Assembly (NCBI GenBank): GCA_023416315.1
Contig: JAEZIA010000498.1
Coordinates: 1-24,736 of the forward strand
Direction of reading: 5' to 3'
Length of the DNA: 24,736 nucleotides
Source of the DNA: Actinomycetes bacterium
GTDB lineage: Bacteria > Actinomycetota > Actinomycetes > Mycobacteriales > Mycobacteriaceae
The notes under the pieces are model-generated. The model was not told the DNA's origin and made no database searches. It was given only the letters and a program-made list of their open reading frames with translations. A program made the position numbers and the translations under genes. The stretch's first letter is position 1. Every line of letters begins with the position of its first letter. Shown one piece after another: positions 6,800 through 24,736 of this stretch.

Positions 6800-7918
6800 T
6801 CAGCGCGCGCTGGGCCCGTTGTTCAGCACGTACTGCGCGCCGGCGAGCAGCTGCGAGAGCGGATCGGTGCCACCGCCGAAGGCCGCCTGGGTGGCCGGCG
6901 CGGTGACTTCCGCGGGGTCGTAGCCATTCACCGGATCGACCTGGATCGGCGCGGTCAGCGGATCGTCGTTGCGCGAATAACCGGCGTCCACCGACGGTTT
7001 GAGCACCGCGTCCAACTTGTTGAGGGTGTCTTCGTCGACGCCGAGGTACTTGAACGGCAGCACCAGCGGCAGATGCTGCTCGGGAATCAGGTACGTGGTG
7101 GTCTTGGCGCCCCGGGAGTTCACCGTGGTCCTGATGTTCTGCGGCGGCACCATGCTCGGGTTCGTGAACGCCACGGCGGTGTGCCCGGTGGCCAGGCCGA
7201 CGACCGCGTTGGCCAGGGCCATCCAGTTGTCCTGCCGGTCCGGCCAGTCGGCGATGCTGTCGTACGCCGAGACGAATCGGTAGGAGTCGTACTGGCTGTC
7301 GATCTGCGGCGGCATCCGGTAGTCGAGCGACGGAACGACGCTTCCGACGGGGAAGTTCTGGGCCAGGAAGCCCGCGCCGAACGCGTGCGGGCTGATCGGA
7401 TCGCCGTAGGTGGCGAACGACAGCTGGTCGGGCGGCGGCGCGTTCGGATCGGTGGCGAGCCGGTTCTGCACGGCGTTGAGCACCATCGCACCTTCGGACA
7501 GCCCGATCGCGGTGCCGGGCCCGCCGGCCTGGATCGCGCGGATCACGTTGCCTTCACCTTCGTCGACCGACTCGCCGACGCTCGGGCCATCGATGCCCAA
7601 CCCCGGGAAGTTGGCGTCGAGCTTGCCGATACCGGGGAAGAGCCGCTCCAGCGTGTGGCCCTGGACCTGGCCTGCCGGGTAATCCACGATCTGCCGGTCC
7701 AGTCCCGGGAACCAGTCGGCGCCGGTGCGACGGATGTACTCGTCGTAGGGGATGCCCAACACATGGGCGCCGCCGAGCGCGTATCCGCGGCCCGGAGTGC
7801 CGATCTGGGTGGGCCCGTCCCCGCCCGGCCGGTCCGGGGAGGGCTGGTCGGCCCCGGCGACACCGCCGGTGGCGCATACCGTCAGCGCCGTGGCAGCCGC
7901 CGCGAGTAGCTTCTTCAT
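6800..7918 (-). CDS. Secreted PE-PPE-domain acyltransferase (TPP 'PE', Chp2-like)
   Basis: A 372-residue alpha/beta-hydrolase-fold protein of the PE-PPE C-terminal domain family, but without an actual N-terminal PE or PPE domain. It begins with a signal peptide (KK, then a hydrophobic stretch to about residue 22, likely cleavage after AGA at 21-23). The nucleophile elbow is GLSEG (139-143, S141); H282 in IPEQHLPL is a plausible triad His, and the Asp is uncertain. Homologues in sulfolipid, PAT and TPP pathways transfer acyl chains between trehalose lipids outside the membrane, so this is probably the final TPP acyltransferase. The ATG overlaps the mmpL10 stop (ATGA) and has AGGGGAG nine bases upstream, implying translational coupling. 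The frame is open further upstream to 8275, but that overlaps mmpL10 and lacks a signal peptide. C15 does not form a good lipobox. Confidence 0.88.
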   Translation of the reverse strand: MKKLLAAAATALTVCATGGVAGADQPSPDRPGGDGPTQIGTPGRGYALGGAHVLGIPYDEYIRRTGADWFPGLDRQIVDYPAGQVQGHTLERLFPGIGKLDANFPGLGIDGPSVGESVDEGEGNVIRAIQAGGPGTAIGLSEGAMVLNAVQNRLATDPNAPPPDQLSFATYGDPISPHAFGAGFLAQNFPVGSVVPSLDYRMPPQIDSQYDSYRFVSAYDSIADWPDRQDNWMALANAVVGLATGHTAVAFTNPSMVPPQNIRTTVNSRGAKTTTYLIPEQHLPLVLPFKYLGVDEDTLNKLDAVLKPSVDAGYSRNDDPLTAPIQVDPVNGYDPAEVTAPATQAAFGGGTDPLSQLLAGAQYVLNNGPSAR

Positions 7919-10893
7919 GCCGTAACGCTCCCCTGCGAGCTCGATCGTGAGGGCCACCAGTTCGCCTTTCCGACCAGGGTAGCCATGGCGGGCACGGTCA
8001 CCGTCCGCACCAGGAAGGTGTCCAGCAGGATTCCGGCTCCGATGACGAACCCACCCTGGACCACGGTACCGATGCTGGAGAACAACAGACCCCACATCGA
8101 TGCCGCGAAAATCAATCCCGCCGCGGTAATCACGCCACCGGTCGATGACAACGTCCGGATGATCCCGTAGCGCGTGCTGTCCGCCGACTCGTCCCGCAGC
8201 CGCGAGGCGAACAGCAGGTTGTAGTCGGCGCCCACCGCGACCAGAACCACGAACGCCAACGGTGGCACCGTCCAATGCAGCTGTTGTCCGAACAGATACT
8301 GGAAGACCAAGACACCGATTCCGAGTGCCGCGAAGTACGAAAGCACCACCGAACCAACGAGATACAGCGGCGCGACAATCGCCCGCAACAGCAACATCAG
8401 CGTCAGGAGCACCACGATCATCGTGATCGCGATGATGAAGCGGATGTCCATCTGGTAGTAATCGCGGGTGTCACGCAGCGAGGCGGGGTAGCCGCCCATC
8501 GAGATGGTCGCGTCGGCCAGGGTGGTGTTCGGTTGCGCGCTGCGGGCGGCGTCACTGATGGCGTTGACCTGATCCATCGCCTCGGCGCTGAACGGATCGA
8601 GCTTCGTGAGCACCAGATACCGCACCGAGTGCCCGTCCGGCGAGATGAACATCTTCGACGCCATCTTGAAGTCGGGCAGTTCGAGGACCTCGGGCGGAAT
8701 GTTGAACCCGGCCATCGCCGGCGAGGCGGCGTTGTTCTTCATCGACAGCAGGAACGCGGCGGCCTGGTCCAGTCCGGTTCGCATCAGCTTGATCTGGTCG
8801 ACGACCTGGTCGACGCCATTGGCCACCTCCCGGCTGCCACTGGCGGCTTTGTCGGCGCCTTGGCGCAGCTTGGTGGTGCCGGCCTTCGCGCCCGCTGGCG
8901 AGTCGAGCCCCATCGTGTGCATCACCTTGGTCAGCCGGCCGATGGCGTCGTTGAGCTGGTTCAGCGTCGCGTTGAGGGACTGCTTGTCCTGCATCGACTG
9001 CAATTGTGTTGCCAGCGAATTGATCTCGTCGAGCGTGCCGTCATTGCGGGCGTCGACCAGCGCTTGGAAGTGGCCGCGGGTCTCGGCGCAGGACGGATCG
9101 AGGTCACACACGGCGTTGCCGTGCAGCGCGGCCAGTACCGGGCCGACCCAGGCGAACATGTCCCTGGCGGCGGTGTAGCTGACGCCCATGGAGTTGCCCA
9201 GCCGGTTGACCGCGTTGACGAGCTTTACCGCGACCTCGACGTTCTTGACCAGCTTGTCACCGCCGTATTGGCCACGGATCGAGCTGAACGCGTCGACCAC
9301 GCTCTGCACGCTGGTGGTGATCTGACCGACCTGGCCGCGGACATCGCCGAGGTTGTTCGCCAGCGTGTTGGCGCCCCCCGCCAGCCGGTCCAGGTCGTTC
9401 ATGTTCGCGGCGATCATCGCCGAGCCACTGCCGAGCCGGTCGCCGACCAGGCCCGCCTGATAGGTGGCGCGGAACTCCTGCGGCACCTCCCCCATCGGTC
9501 GGGTGATGCCGCTGACCATCGCGATATTCGGCACCTGACTGATCCGCTCCGCCATCTGTTCGAGGTCGGCGAGCGCCTGCGGACTACGCAGGTCGCGCGG
9601 GGACTGGACCAGAACGTAGGACGGGATGGACTGATTGAGGTCGAAATGGCGTTCCAGCGCGGTGTATCCGACCGAGCTGGGTGCCTCCGCCGCCACCGCC
9701 TTACGGTCGTCGTAGTTGTAATGCGCCAACCCGACGCAACTGGCGAGCAGGATCAGGATCAACAGGCTGGCCACCAGGTGAGTGCGCGGCCGACGCACGA
9801 TCCGAATGCCCGACCGTCGCCACCACAGCGCGGTCAACTCCCGGCGCGGCGTGATCCAGCCGCGCGGCCCGGCCAGCACGATGATGGCCGGTAACAGCGT
9901 GATCGCCGCGAGGAAGGCCACCCCCACCCCGACCGCCGACGACACGCCAACGGTGGAGAACACCCCCATCTTGGCGAAACTGATGCCCAGGAACGTGATT
10001 CCGATGGTGGCCGCGGACGCGGTGATCACCTTGCCGACCGAGTTCAGTGCGTGCCGCACCGCCTCACCTGAGTCCTCACCCCGGCGCATGTAGTCGTGGT
10101 AGCGGCTGATCAGAAAGACGGCGTAATCCGTTCCGGCACCGGCGATGATCGCGCTCAGCAGGATGATGGCTTGGTTGGACACCCCTAAACCGGTCAGCTG
10201 GGACAACCCCGCGACCACCGACTGCGCGATCACCAGGGAGATCCCGATGCCGATCAGCGGAATCAGCATGGTGATCGGGTTGCGGTACACCACGAGCAAA
10301 ACCAGGAGCACCAGAACGCCGATCGCGATCTCGATCGGCAACCGATCGCGATCACCGGCCACCGTGAGATCGGCGACCGTAGCCGCAGGTCCGGTCAGAT
10401 GCACTTCGAGCGGACTGCCCGCGGTGCTCTGTTTGACGATGTTCGCCACGCGGTTATAGGCGTCGAAGGCCTGCGGGGTCCCCAAGGCCCCCGCCAGCCC
10501 CACTGGCACCACCCACGACTTGTTGTCCTTGCTCGTCAAAAATGAACGCAGAGCAGGTGTTTCGACGAAGTCCTGCAGCATCACGACGTCGTGCTGGTTG
10601 TCGCGCAACTTGGTGACCAGCTTGCGGTAGGTGTCCTCGTGCGCGGGGGTCAGACCGCGCTCGTCGGTCAGGACCACCAGCAGCAGGTCATCACCGCCCG
10701 GTTCGGAGAACGCCTCGGTCATCTGCCGGGCCGCCACGCTGGACGGGGCGTCGCCCGGCAGCATGGACAACGGATGCTTCTGCGCCATCTCGCCCAGGCT
10801 CGGAAAGCTCAGTGGCAGCGCAACCGCCAGCGCGACCCACACGCCGATCACGGCCCAGGGCCACCGCACTACGAAATCGGTCAGCCGTCGCAC
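7915..10893 (-). CDS. mmpL10: MmpL-family RND lipid transporter, MmpL10-like
   Basis: A 992-residue inner-membrane transporter with two MMPL repeats. Each repeat has one membrane helix before and five after a periplasmic domain. The first periplasmic part covers about residues 31-185; the second is longer (about 395-770) and contains a Q/N/L-rich, probably coiled-coil segment around 500-720. Proton-relay Asp-Tyr pairs appear in both halves: AGTDYAVF (D256, Y257) and GADYNLLF (D890, Y891). The start is GTG (MRRLTDFVVRWPWAVIG) with GAGGAT just upstream. It lies 63 bases after papA3 and overlaps the downstream acyltransferase by 4 bases, so papA3-mmpL10-acyltransferase form one minus-strand operon. 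In TPP producers the homologue exports acylated trehalose precursors; substrate assignment here rests on the neighbours. Confidence 0.92.
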   Translation of the reverse strand: MRRLTDFVVRWPWAVIGVWVALAVALPLSFPSLGEMAQKHPLSMLPGDAPSSVAARQMTEAFSEPGGDDLLLVVLTDERGLTPAHEDTYRKLVTKLRDNQHDVVMLQDFVETPALRSFLTSKDNKSWVVPVGLAGALGTPQAFDAYNRVANIVKQSTAGSPLEVHLTGPAATVADLTVAGDRDRLPIEIAIGVLVLLVLLVVYRNPITMLIPLIGIGISLVIAQSVVAGLSQLTGLGVSNQAIILLSAIIAGAGTDYAVFLISRYHDYMRRGEDSGEAVRHALNSVGKVITASAATIGITFLGISFAKMGVFSTVGVSSAVGVGVAFLAAITLLPAIIVLAGPRGWITPRRELTALWWRRSGIRIVRRPRTHLVASLLILILLASCVGLAHYNYDDRKAVAAEAPSSVGYTALERHFDLNQSIPSYVLVQSPRDLRSPQALADLEQMAERISQVPNIAMVSGITRPMGEVPQEFRATYQAGLVGDRLGSGSAMIAANMNDLDRLAGGANTLANNLGDVRGQVGQITTSVQSVVDAFSSIRGQYGGDKLVKNVEVAVKLVNAVNRLGNSMGVSYTAARDMFAWVGPVLAALHGNAVCDLDPSCAETRGHFQALVDARNDGTLDEINSLATQLQSMQDKQSLNATLNQLNDAIGRLTKVMHTMGLDSPAGAKAGTTKLRQGADKAASGSREVANGVDQVVDQIKLMRTGLDQAAAFLLSMKNNAASPAMAGFNIPPEVLELPDFKMASKMFISPDGHSVRYLVLTKLDPFSAEAMDQVNAISDAARSAQPNTTLADATISMGGYPASLRDTRDYYQMDIRFIIAITMIVVLLTLMLLLRAIVAPLYLVGSVVLSYFAALGIGVLVFQYLFGQQLHWTVPPLAFVVLVAVGADYNLLFASRLRDESADSTRYGIIRTLSSTGGVITAAGLIFAASMWGLLFSSIGTVVQGGFVIGAGILLDTFLVRTVTVPAMATLVGKANWWPSRSSSQGSVTA

Positions 10894-10956
10894 AATATCC
10901 TCACGCTGCGCGAAACCATGGGGCCGCGCAATCCTTCACCGCATCCGAGCAACACG

Positions 10957-12366
10957 TCACCAATTTCCGCTGTCGGCGACCCGCCCACACACGGACTTCA
11001 TCGCCGCGATGTAGCGGGCGACTGATTTCTGGGCAATCGGATTGTCCGGAAACATCACCGCCATCGCGGTCCCGGCCTCGTACCGGAAGATGTAGATCGT
11101 CAGCTGGTAGCTGAACCGTCCATCGGAATAGATCCCGATGTTGTTCGAATATCCCATGTCTGCCGCCGCGAGCACGGCGTTCAGCGGTGCGGCACCGCCG
11201 TGCAGGAAGTTCGACACCGGGAAGTTGGGATGCGGCTTCTCCAGCCAGGGCGCCAGCTCCAGCACCCGGTAGTAGGGCACCCGCGCCAGGCTCAGGCCGG
11301 AATCGAACGACTCCTGAGCCGCCCAGGCGGCCTCGCCGAACGTCGTCGCCGCGATCGGGACCGTGATCGGCACCAGGCCGGTGAACCAGCCCTGGGTGGT
11401 GAAGTTGTCCGACGTCCGCCGGGTGTCCCTCGGGGTGAGCCCGTAATACGTTGCCGCACCCGTCAATTCGTGTTCGACCATCGCCGTGCAGGCAAACAAG
11501 CCGCCGACGAACCGGACACCGGCCGCCCCGCACGCGGATTCGAATCGCTCGGTCTGTTCGGCGTCCAGAATCATCTCCCCGACCATGTCGGCGACGGTGG
11601 GTTCGTTGGCGTTGCCCAGCGGCAACGGAAACTCCGGCAACGTGTTGTTGTTGTTGTCGGCAAACTCGATCCAGGCGCGGACCTCCGGTGAATCGACCGT
11701 CAGATTCGCCGTGGATTCGTGCTCCTGGACGCAGAAATCGTCGAAGCTGCCGGCCTCCGGCAGTGCCATCGGCTGCCCGGTCATCGTCAGCGACGTGTAC
11801 ATGCCGTGCGCCTCGAGCATGGTGATCCCGATCAGCGCCGCATCGCCGTGAACATGGTCGATGCTGGCATAGAAATCGAAGTGATCGTCGCTCTGCACCA
11901 CACCGAAGGAAAAGCATCCCCATTCCATCGGAGTGGGAATATCGACAATGTGTTTGCGGGCGTCCTCGGCCGCCATTACCCCGTTGTCGACAGGCTCGAA
12001 TTCGATATCGGCAGCATCGGTTATGGTGCGCCGGACAATATCCCCGGAGCCGTCGTACTCGAACCAGCTGCGATAGGTGTCGTGCCGCCGCAGGTACGCA
12101 TTGAGCGCATGATTCATGGCGTTGATATCGCACTGACCTGGCACTTCGCAGGTCGCGATGATCTGCCGTGAATAGTCGAGCCCGGCGGCGTCCTGTTCAT
12201 AAACGCCGCGAATGTGTTGCCCCTGCATATAACTGACGGGCACCGGACTCACAGGGGCTTGCTGAGCTTTCGCCATTGCCGCTTTTGTCGGGTGCCAGGA
12301 GATCACCACACCGGGGCTCGGCGACCAATCATCGATCGTGCCGATTGTGATCTTCCCGATTTGCAA
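10957..12366 (-). CDS. papA3: Polyketide-associated acyltransferase PapA3-like
   Basis: A condensation-fold acyltransferase that esterifies trehalose with acyl groups at the cytoplasmic side. The catalytic HxxxD motif is HVHGD (residues 171-175). VSYMQGQHIRG, YYGLTPRDTRRT, QGWFTGLVPITVP and YSDGRFSYQLTIY match the mycobacterial PapA1-A3 group. I chose a TTG start at 12366 (MQIGKITIGTIDDW), giving 469 aa. It lies behind a strong GGAGGG Shine-Dalgarno and aligns with the PapA3 N-terminus I recall (MLRVGPLTIGTLDDW). The frame is open to 12480, but the extra 38 residues are Arg/Gly/Ala-rich, unlike the family, and contain the Shine-Dalgarno. It is the first gene of the minus-strand operon with mmpL10 and is divergent from pks. 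Confidence 0.9.
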   Translation of the reverse strand: MQIGKITIGTIDDWSPSPGVVISWHPTKAAMAKAQQAPVSPVPVSYMQGQHIRGVYEQDAAGLDYSRQIIATCEVPGQCDINAMNHALNAYLRRHDTYRSWFEYDGSGDIVRRTITDAADIEFEPVDNGVMAAEDARKHIVDIPTPMEWGCFSFGVVQSDDHFDFYASIDHVHGDAALIGITMLEAHGMYTSLTMTGQPMALPEAGSFDDFCVQEHESTANLTVDSPEVRAWIEFADNNNNTLPEFPLPLGNANEPTVADMVGEMILDAEQTERFESACGAAGVRFVGGLFACTAMVEHELTGAATYYGLTPRDTRRTSDNFTTQGWFTGLVPITVPIAATTFGEAAWAAQESFDSGLSLARVPYYRVLELAPWLEKPHPNFPVSNFLHGGAAPLNAVLAAADMGYSNNIGIYSDGRFSYQLTIYIFRYEAGTAMAVMFPDNPIAQKSVARYIAAMKSVCGRVADSGNW

Positions 12367-12551
12367 TATTTCCCTCCGGATCTGAACGGCTACGGCCTCG
12401 AGACCGGCAACGCTAGTGGCCAGACCAAGATAGCCCCTGCGTCTGAGTCGCTTCGCCCTACACCCGGCGGCCCTGCTCACACGTGGTGACCAAAGGCCCT
12501 ACGGTCAGGTGTAACGTCGGCCCGGGCGCCCGTCGACAACACAACGAAACC

Positions 12552-12567
12552 CGTTGCTTCAGCAACG
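12552..12567. promoter_or_regulatory. Perfect palindrome upstream of pks, candidate operator
   Basis: CGTTGCT-TC-AGCAACG: two perfect 7-base arms with a 2-base spacer. It sits 8 bases before the AATACT hexamer and includes TTGCTT, which could serve as a weak -35. The size and position fit a dimeric repressor or activator site controlling pks. No regulator gene lies in the window, so the binding protein is unknown. Confidence 0.4.
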
Positions 12568-12584
12568 TACATGCAATACTGACC

Positions 12585-12630
12585 GTCGGGAGATGAGCCG
12601 GCCGTCGCTGTCGGGAGATGACCGAGCCGT
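12585..12630 (+). repeat. Imperfect 21-base direct repeat in the pks leader
   Basis: Two copies (12585-12605 and 12610-12630) begin with the identical 12-mer GTCGGGAGATGA and then differ at three of nine positions. Their starts are 25 bases apart. Each copy contains GGGAGATG, a start-like context, but the second lies too close to its ATG for normal initiation. Whether this is an operator pair, an RNA element or a chance local duplication cannot be told from sequence alone. Confidence 0.6.
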
Positions 12631-12719
12631 GGCCGTTCGGAAGTTGTTCCTGGCCTCGACGTGGTCTCCCACGACTGGACAGCGACACTTCACCGGCCCG
12701 ATGCGGAGAGCACAACCTG

Positions 12720-23705
<10,986 letters not shown>

Positions 23706-23715
23706 AAACCCGGAC

Positions 23716-23755
23716 CGCCGATAGCGGTGTGACGAAGGTCGCACCGCTATCGGCG
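23716..23755 (+). terminator. Strong intrinsic terminator after pks
   Basis: An 18-bp stem (left arm 23716-23733, right arm 23738-23755) with a single G-U pair closes on a GAAG tetraloop and is followed by TTGTTGT. It begins 10 bases after the pks stop. This is the clearest hairpin terminator in the window and isolates pks from fadE5. Confidence 0.88.
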
Positions 23756-23894
23756 TTGTTGTGGCGTGTCGAGCCGCGCCGCATTCGCCCTGCTCGATGG
23801 GGTCTGATCAGGGAGAAGTTTGAAATTGACGATCACGGCAATCCCGCAAACCGACCGGTGGGTTGGTTAGTCCGCTGAACTTGCCCACCTCGGG

Positions 23895-23922
23895 TTGATT
23901 TCCGGTTACCCGTGGGTATAGT
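23895..23922 (+). promoter_or_regulatory. SigA-like promoter for fadE5
   Basis: The -35 element TTGATT (23895-23900), a 16-base spacer and the -10 element TATAGT (23917-23922, five of six matches to TATAAT) predict a start near 23929, leaving a leader of about 80 bases before fadE5. The rest of the 306-base gap (23706-24011) holds the pks terminator, no visible gene and the half-site cluster listed next. Confidence 0.6.
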
Positions 23923-23945
23923 AAGCCGTGTTACTGGTGGGTAAC
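23906..23945. promoter_or_regulatory. TTAC/GTAA half-site cluster over the fadE5 promoter, candidate operator
   Basis: Half-sites TTAC (23906-23909), GTAA (23921-23924), TTAC (23931-23934) and GTAA (23941-23944) overlap the -10 element and predicted start. They make several inverted repeats: TACCC-GT-GGGTA (23907-23918), AGTAA-N6-TTACT (23920-23935) and GTTAC-N6-GTAAC (23930-23945). The last three half-sites are exactly 10 bases apart, so they lie on one helix face. A repressor of the TetR or GntR type acting on fatty-acid genes is plausible; its identity is not given by the sequence. Confidence 0.5.
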
Positions 23946-24011
23946 TTAGCCAAAAGTACTCAACCACTGAGCCCCAATTTCAAATGACATTCTCGCTGAG
24001 GAGTAGCTGTC

Positions 24012-24736
24012 ATGAGCCACTACAAGAGCAACGTCCGCGACCAGGTATTCAACCTGTTCGAGGTCTTCGGTATCGACAAGGCCTTCGGTGAAGGCAAGTA
24101 CACCGAGCTCGACACCGACACCGCCAAGGAGATGCTTGCTGAGAGCAGCAAGCTGGCCGCGGGCCCGCTGGCCGATTCGTTCGCCGAGGCCGACCGCAAT
24201 CCTCCGGTTTTCGACCCCGAGACCCACACCGTCAAGCTGCCCGAGGCCTTCAAGAAGTCGATGCGCGCGCTGATCGAGGGCGGCTGGGACAAGGTCGGCC
24301 TGGCCGAGGAGCTCGGTGGTGTTCCCGTGCCGCGTGCGTTGCAGTGGGCACTGATCGAACACGTGCTCGGCGCGAATCCTGCGGCCTACATGTACGCCAT
24401 GGGCGCGGGCATGTGCGAGATCTTCTACAACAACGGCACCGACGAGCAGAAGAAGTGGGCCGTCATGGCCGCCGAGCGCGGCTGGGGTGCCACGATGGTG
24501 CTGACCGAGCCCGACGCGGGCTCCGACGTCGGCGCGGGCCGCACCAAGGCGGTCCAGCAGGCCGACGGCACCTGGCACATCGACGGTGTCAAGCGCTTCA
24601 TCACCTCCGGTGACTCCGACGACCTCTTCGAGAACATCATGCATCTGGTGCTGGCCCGCCCCGAGGGCGCCGGCCCGGGCACCAAGGGCCTGTCGCTGTT
24701 CTTCGTGCCGAAGTTCCACTTCGACCCCGAGACCGG
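24012..24736 (+). CDS. fadE5: Acyl-CoA dehydrogenase FadE5, 5' part
   Basis: The first 241 residues of an acyl-CoA dehydrogenase (FAD-dependent alpha,beta-desaturation of acyl-CoA in beta-oxidation) are present; the window ends inside the gene. The N-terminus MSHYKSNVRDQVFNLFEVFG and the stretch NPPVFDPETHTV are close to mycobacterial FadE5 as I recall it. The flavin and substrate signature TEPDAGSD is at 165-172, followed by GVKRFITSGDSDD. The catalytic Glu and C-terminal domain lie beyond the edge. The ATG has GAGGAG at 23998-24003, eight bases upstream. It has its own promoter and a terminator separating it from pks. FadE5 probably serves general fatty-acid degradation rather than TPP synthesis, although it adjoins the locus. 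Confidence 0.92.
   Translation, partial: MSHYKSNVRDQVFNLFEVFGIDKAFGEGKYTELDTDTAKEMLAESSKLAAGPLADSFAEADRNPPVFDPETHTVKLPEAFKKSMRALIEGGWDKVGLAEELGGVPVPRALQWALIEHVLGANPAAYMYAMGAGMCEIFYNNGTDEQKKWAVMAAERGWGATMVLTEPDAGSDVGAGRTKAVQQADGTWHIDGVKRFITSGDSDDLFENIMHLVLARPEGAGPGTKGLSLFFVPKFHFDPET

Larger units (their letters stand above)
12367..12719. promoter_or_regulatory. Divergent papA3/pks intergenic control region
   Basis: This 353-base region has no convincing gene and must carry the promoters for the papA3 operon (minus) and pks (plus). It contains a 16-bp palindrome (12552-12567), AATACT (12575-12580) as a weak pks -10 candidate just downstream, and a direct repeat (12585-12630) in the presumed pks leader. 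For papA3, TATCTT on the minus strand (12427-12432) fits TANNNT, but no good -35 precedes it. The pks ribosome site GGAGAG is at 12705-12710. Promoter assignments are tentative. Confidence 0.5.

Noticed and set aside
6800..7918. Calling this a true PE-family protein secreted by ESX
   Set aside because: It has a conventional signal peptide and the PE-PPE C-terminal hydrolase domain, but no N-terminal PE helical domain.
7919..8275. A longer N-terminus for the secreted acyltransferase
   Set aside because: It would overlap mmpL10 by 360 bases and bury the clear signal peptide that starts at 7918.
8275..9894. A 539-codon frame antisense to mmpL10
   Set aside because: Its composition is rich in Arg, His, Gln and Val with no domain, which is the typical shadow of a GC-rich membrane protein gene.
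12618..12719. An ATG at 12618 giving Pks a 34-residue N-terminal extension
   Set aside because: The extension does not resemble a docking or KS segment, its GGGAG is too close to the ATG, and 12720 has a well-placed GGAGAG with the expected N-terminus before FAIIGYAARLPG.

Overview
The window reads as chromosome of a mycobacterium, most likely a non-tuberculous, rapidly growing Mycolicibacterium-type species. The evidence is the high GC content with strong G/C bias at third codon positions and a set of mycobacterial envelope-lipid families (FadD/FAAL, Pks, PapA, MmpL, Gap/Sap, PE-PPE-domain acyltransferase). All functional assignments come from reading the translations and recalling the families; no search was run.

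Layout. (1) 42-3589, plus strand: three genes of a succinate dehydrogenase of the mycobacterial Sdh1 type, in the order membrane anchor, flavoprotein, iron-sulfur subunit, closed by a hairpin terminator. (2) 3656-4351: a 51-residue helical ORF whose promoter suggests a leaderless mRNA, facing a flavin-reductase-like gene on the minus strand. (3) 4438-23705: a complete locus of the trehalose polyphleate (TPP) type. It holds fadD23 and a Gap/Sap-like membrane protein on plus; papA3, mmpL10 and a secreted PE-PPE-domain acyltransferase on minus; and a giant bimodular polyketide synthase (12720-23705, 3661 aa) on plus, divergent from papA3. (4) 23706-24736: a strong terminator, a promoter with a cluster of TTAC/GTAA half-sites, and the 5' part of fadE5, cut by the window edge.

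How the genes work together (known family roles plus inference). FadD23 activates a long fatty acid as acyl-AMP. Pks extends it with malonyl units to polyphleic acids. PapA3 acylates trehalose. MmpL10 exports the acylated trehalose, helped perhaps by the Gap-like protein. The secreted acyltransferase finishes the polyacylated glycolipid in the outer envelope. TPPs are a described lipid family, so the locus itself is not new.

The points most worth pursuing are inside it. Pks module 1 has no dehydratase domain, although the phleic-acid repeat needs one. The two ketoreductases carry opposite stereochemical signatures (A-type in module 1, B-type in module 2). The module 2 dehydratase lacks the usual Gln/His after its catalytic Asp. 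There is no thioesterase. Outside the enzyme, fadD23 and the small ORF share the same -10 hexamer placed for leaderless transcription, papA3 probably starts at TTG, and the Pks leader carries a palindrome plus a 25-bp-spaced direct repeat. No tRNA, rRNA, CRISPR array, insertion sequence or integrase was seen.
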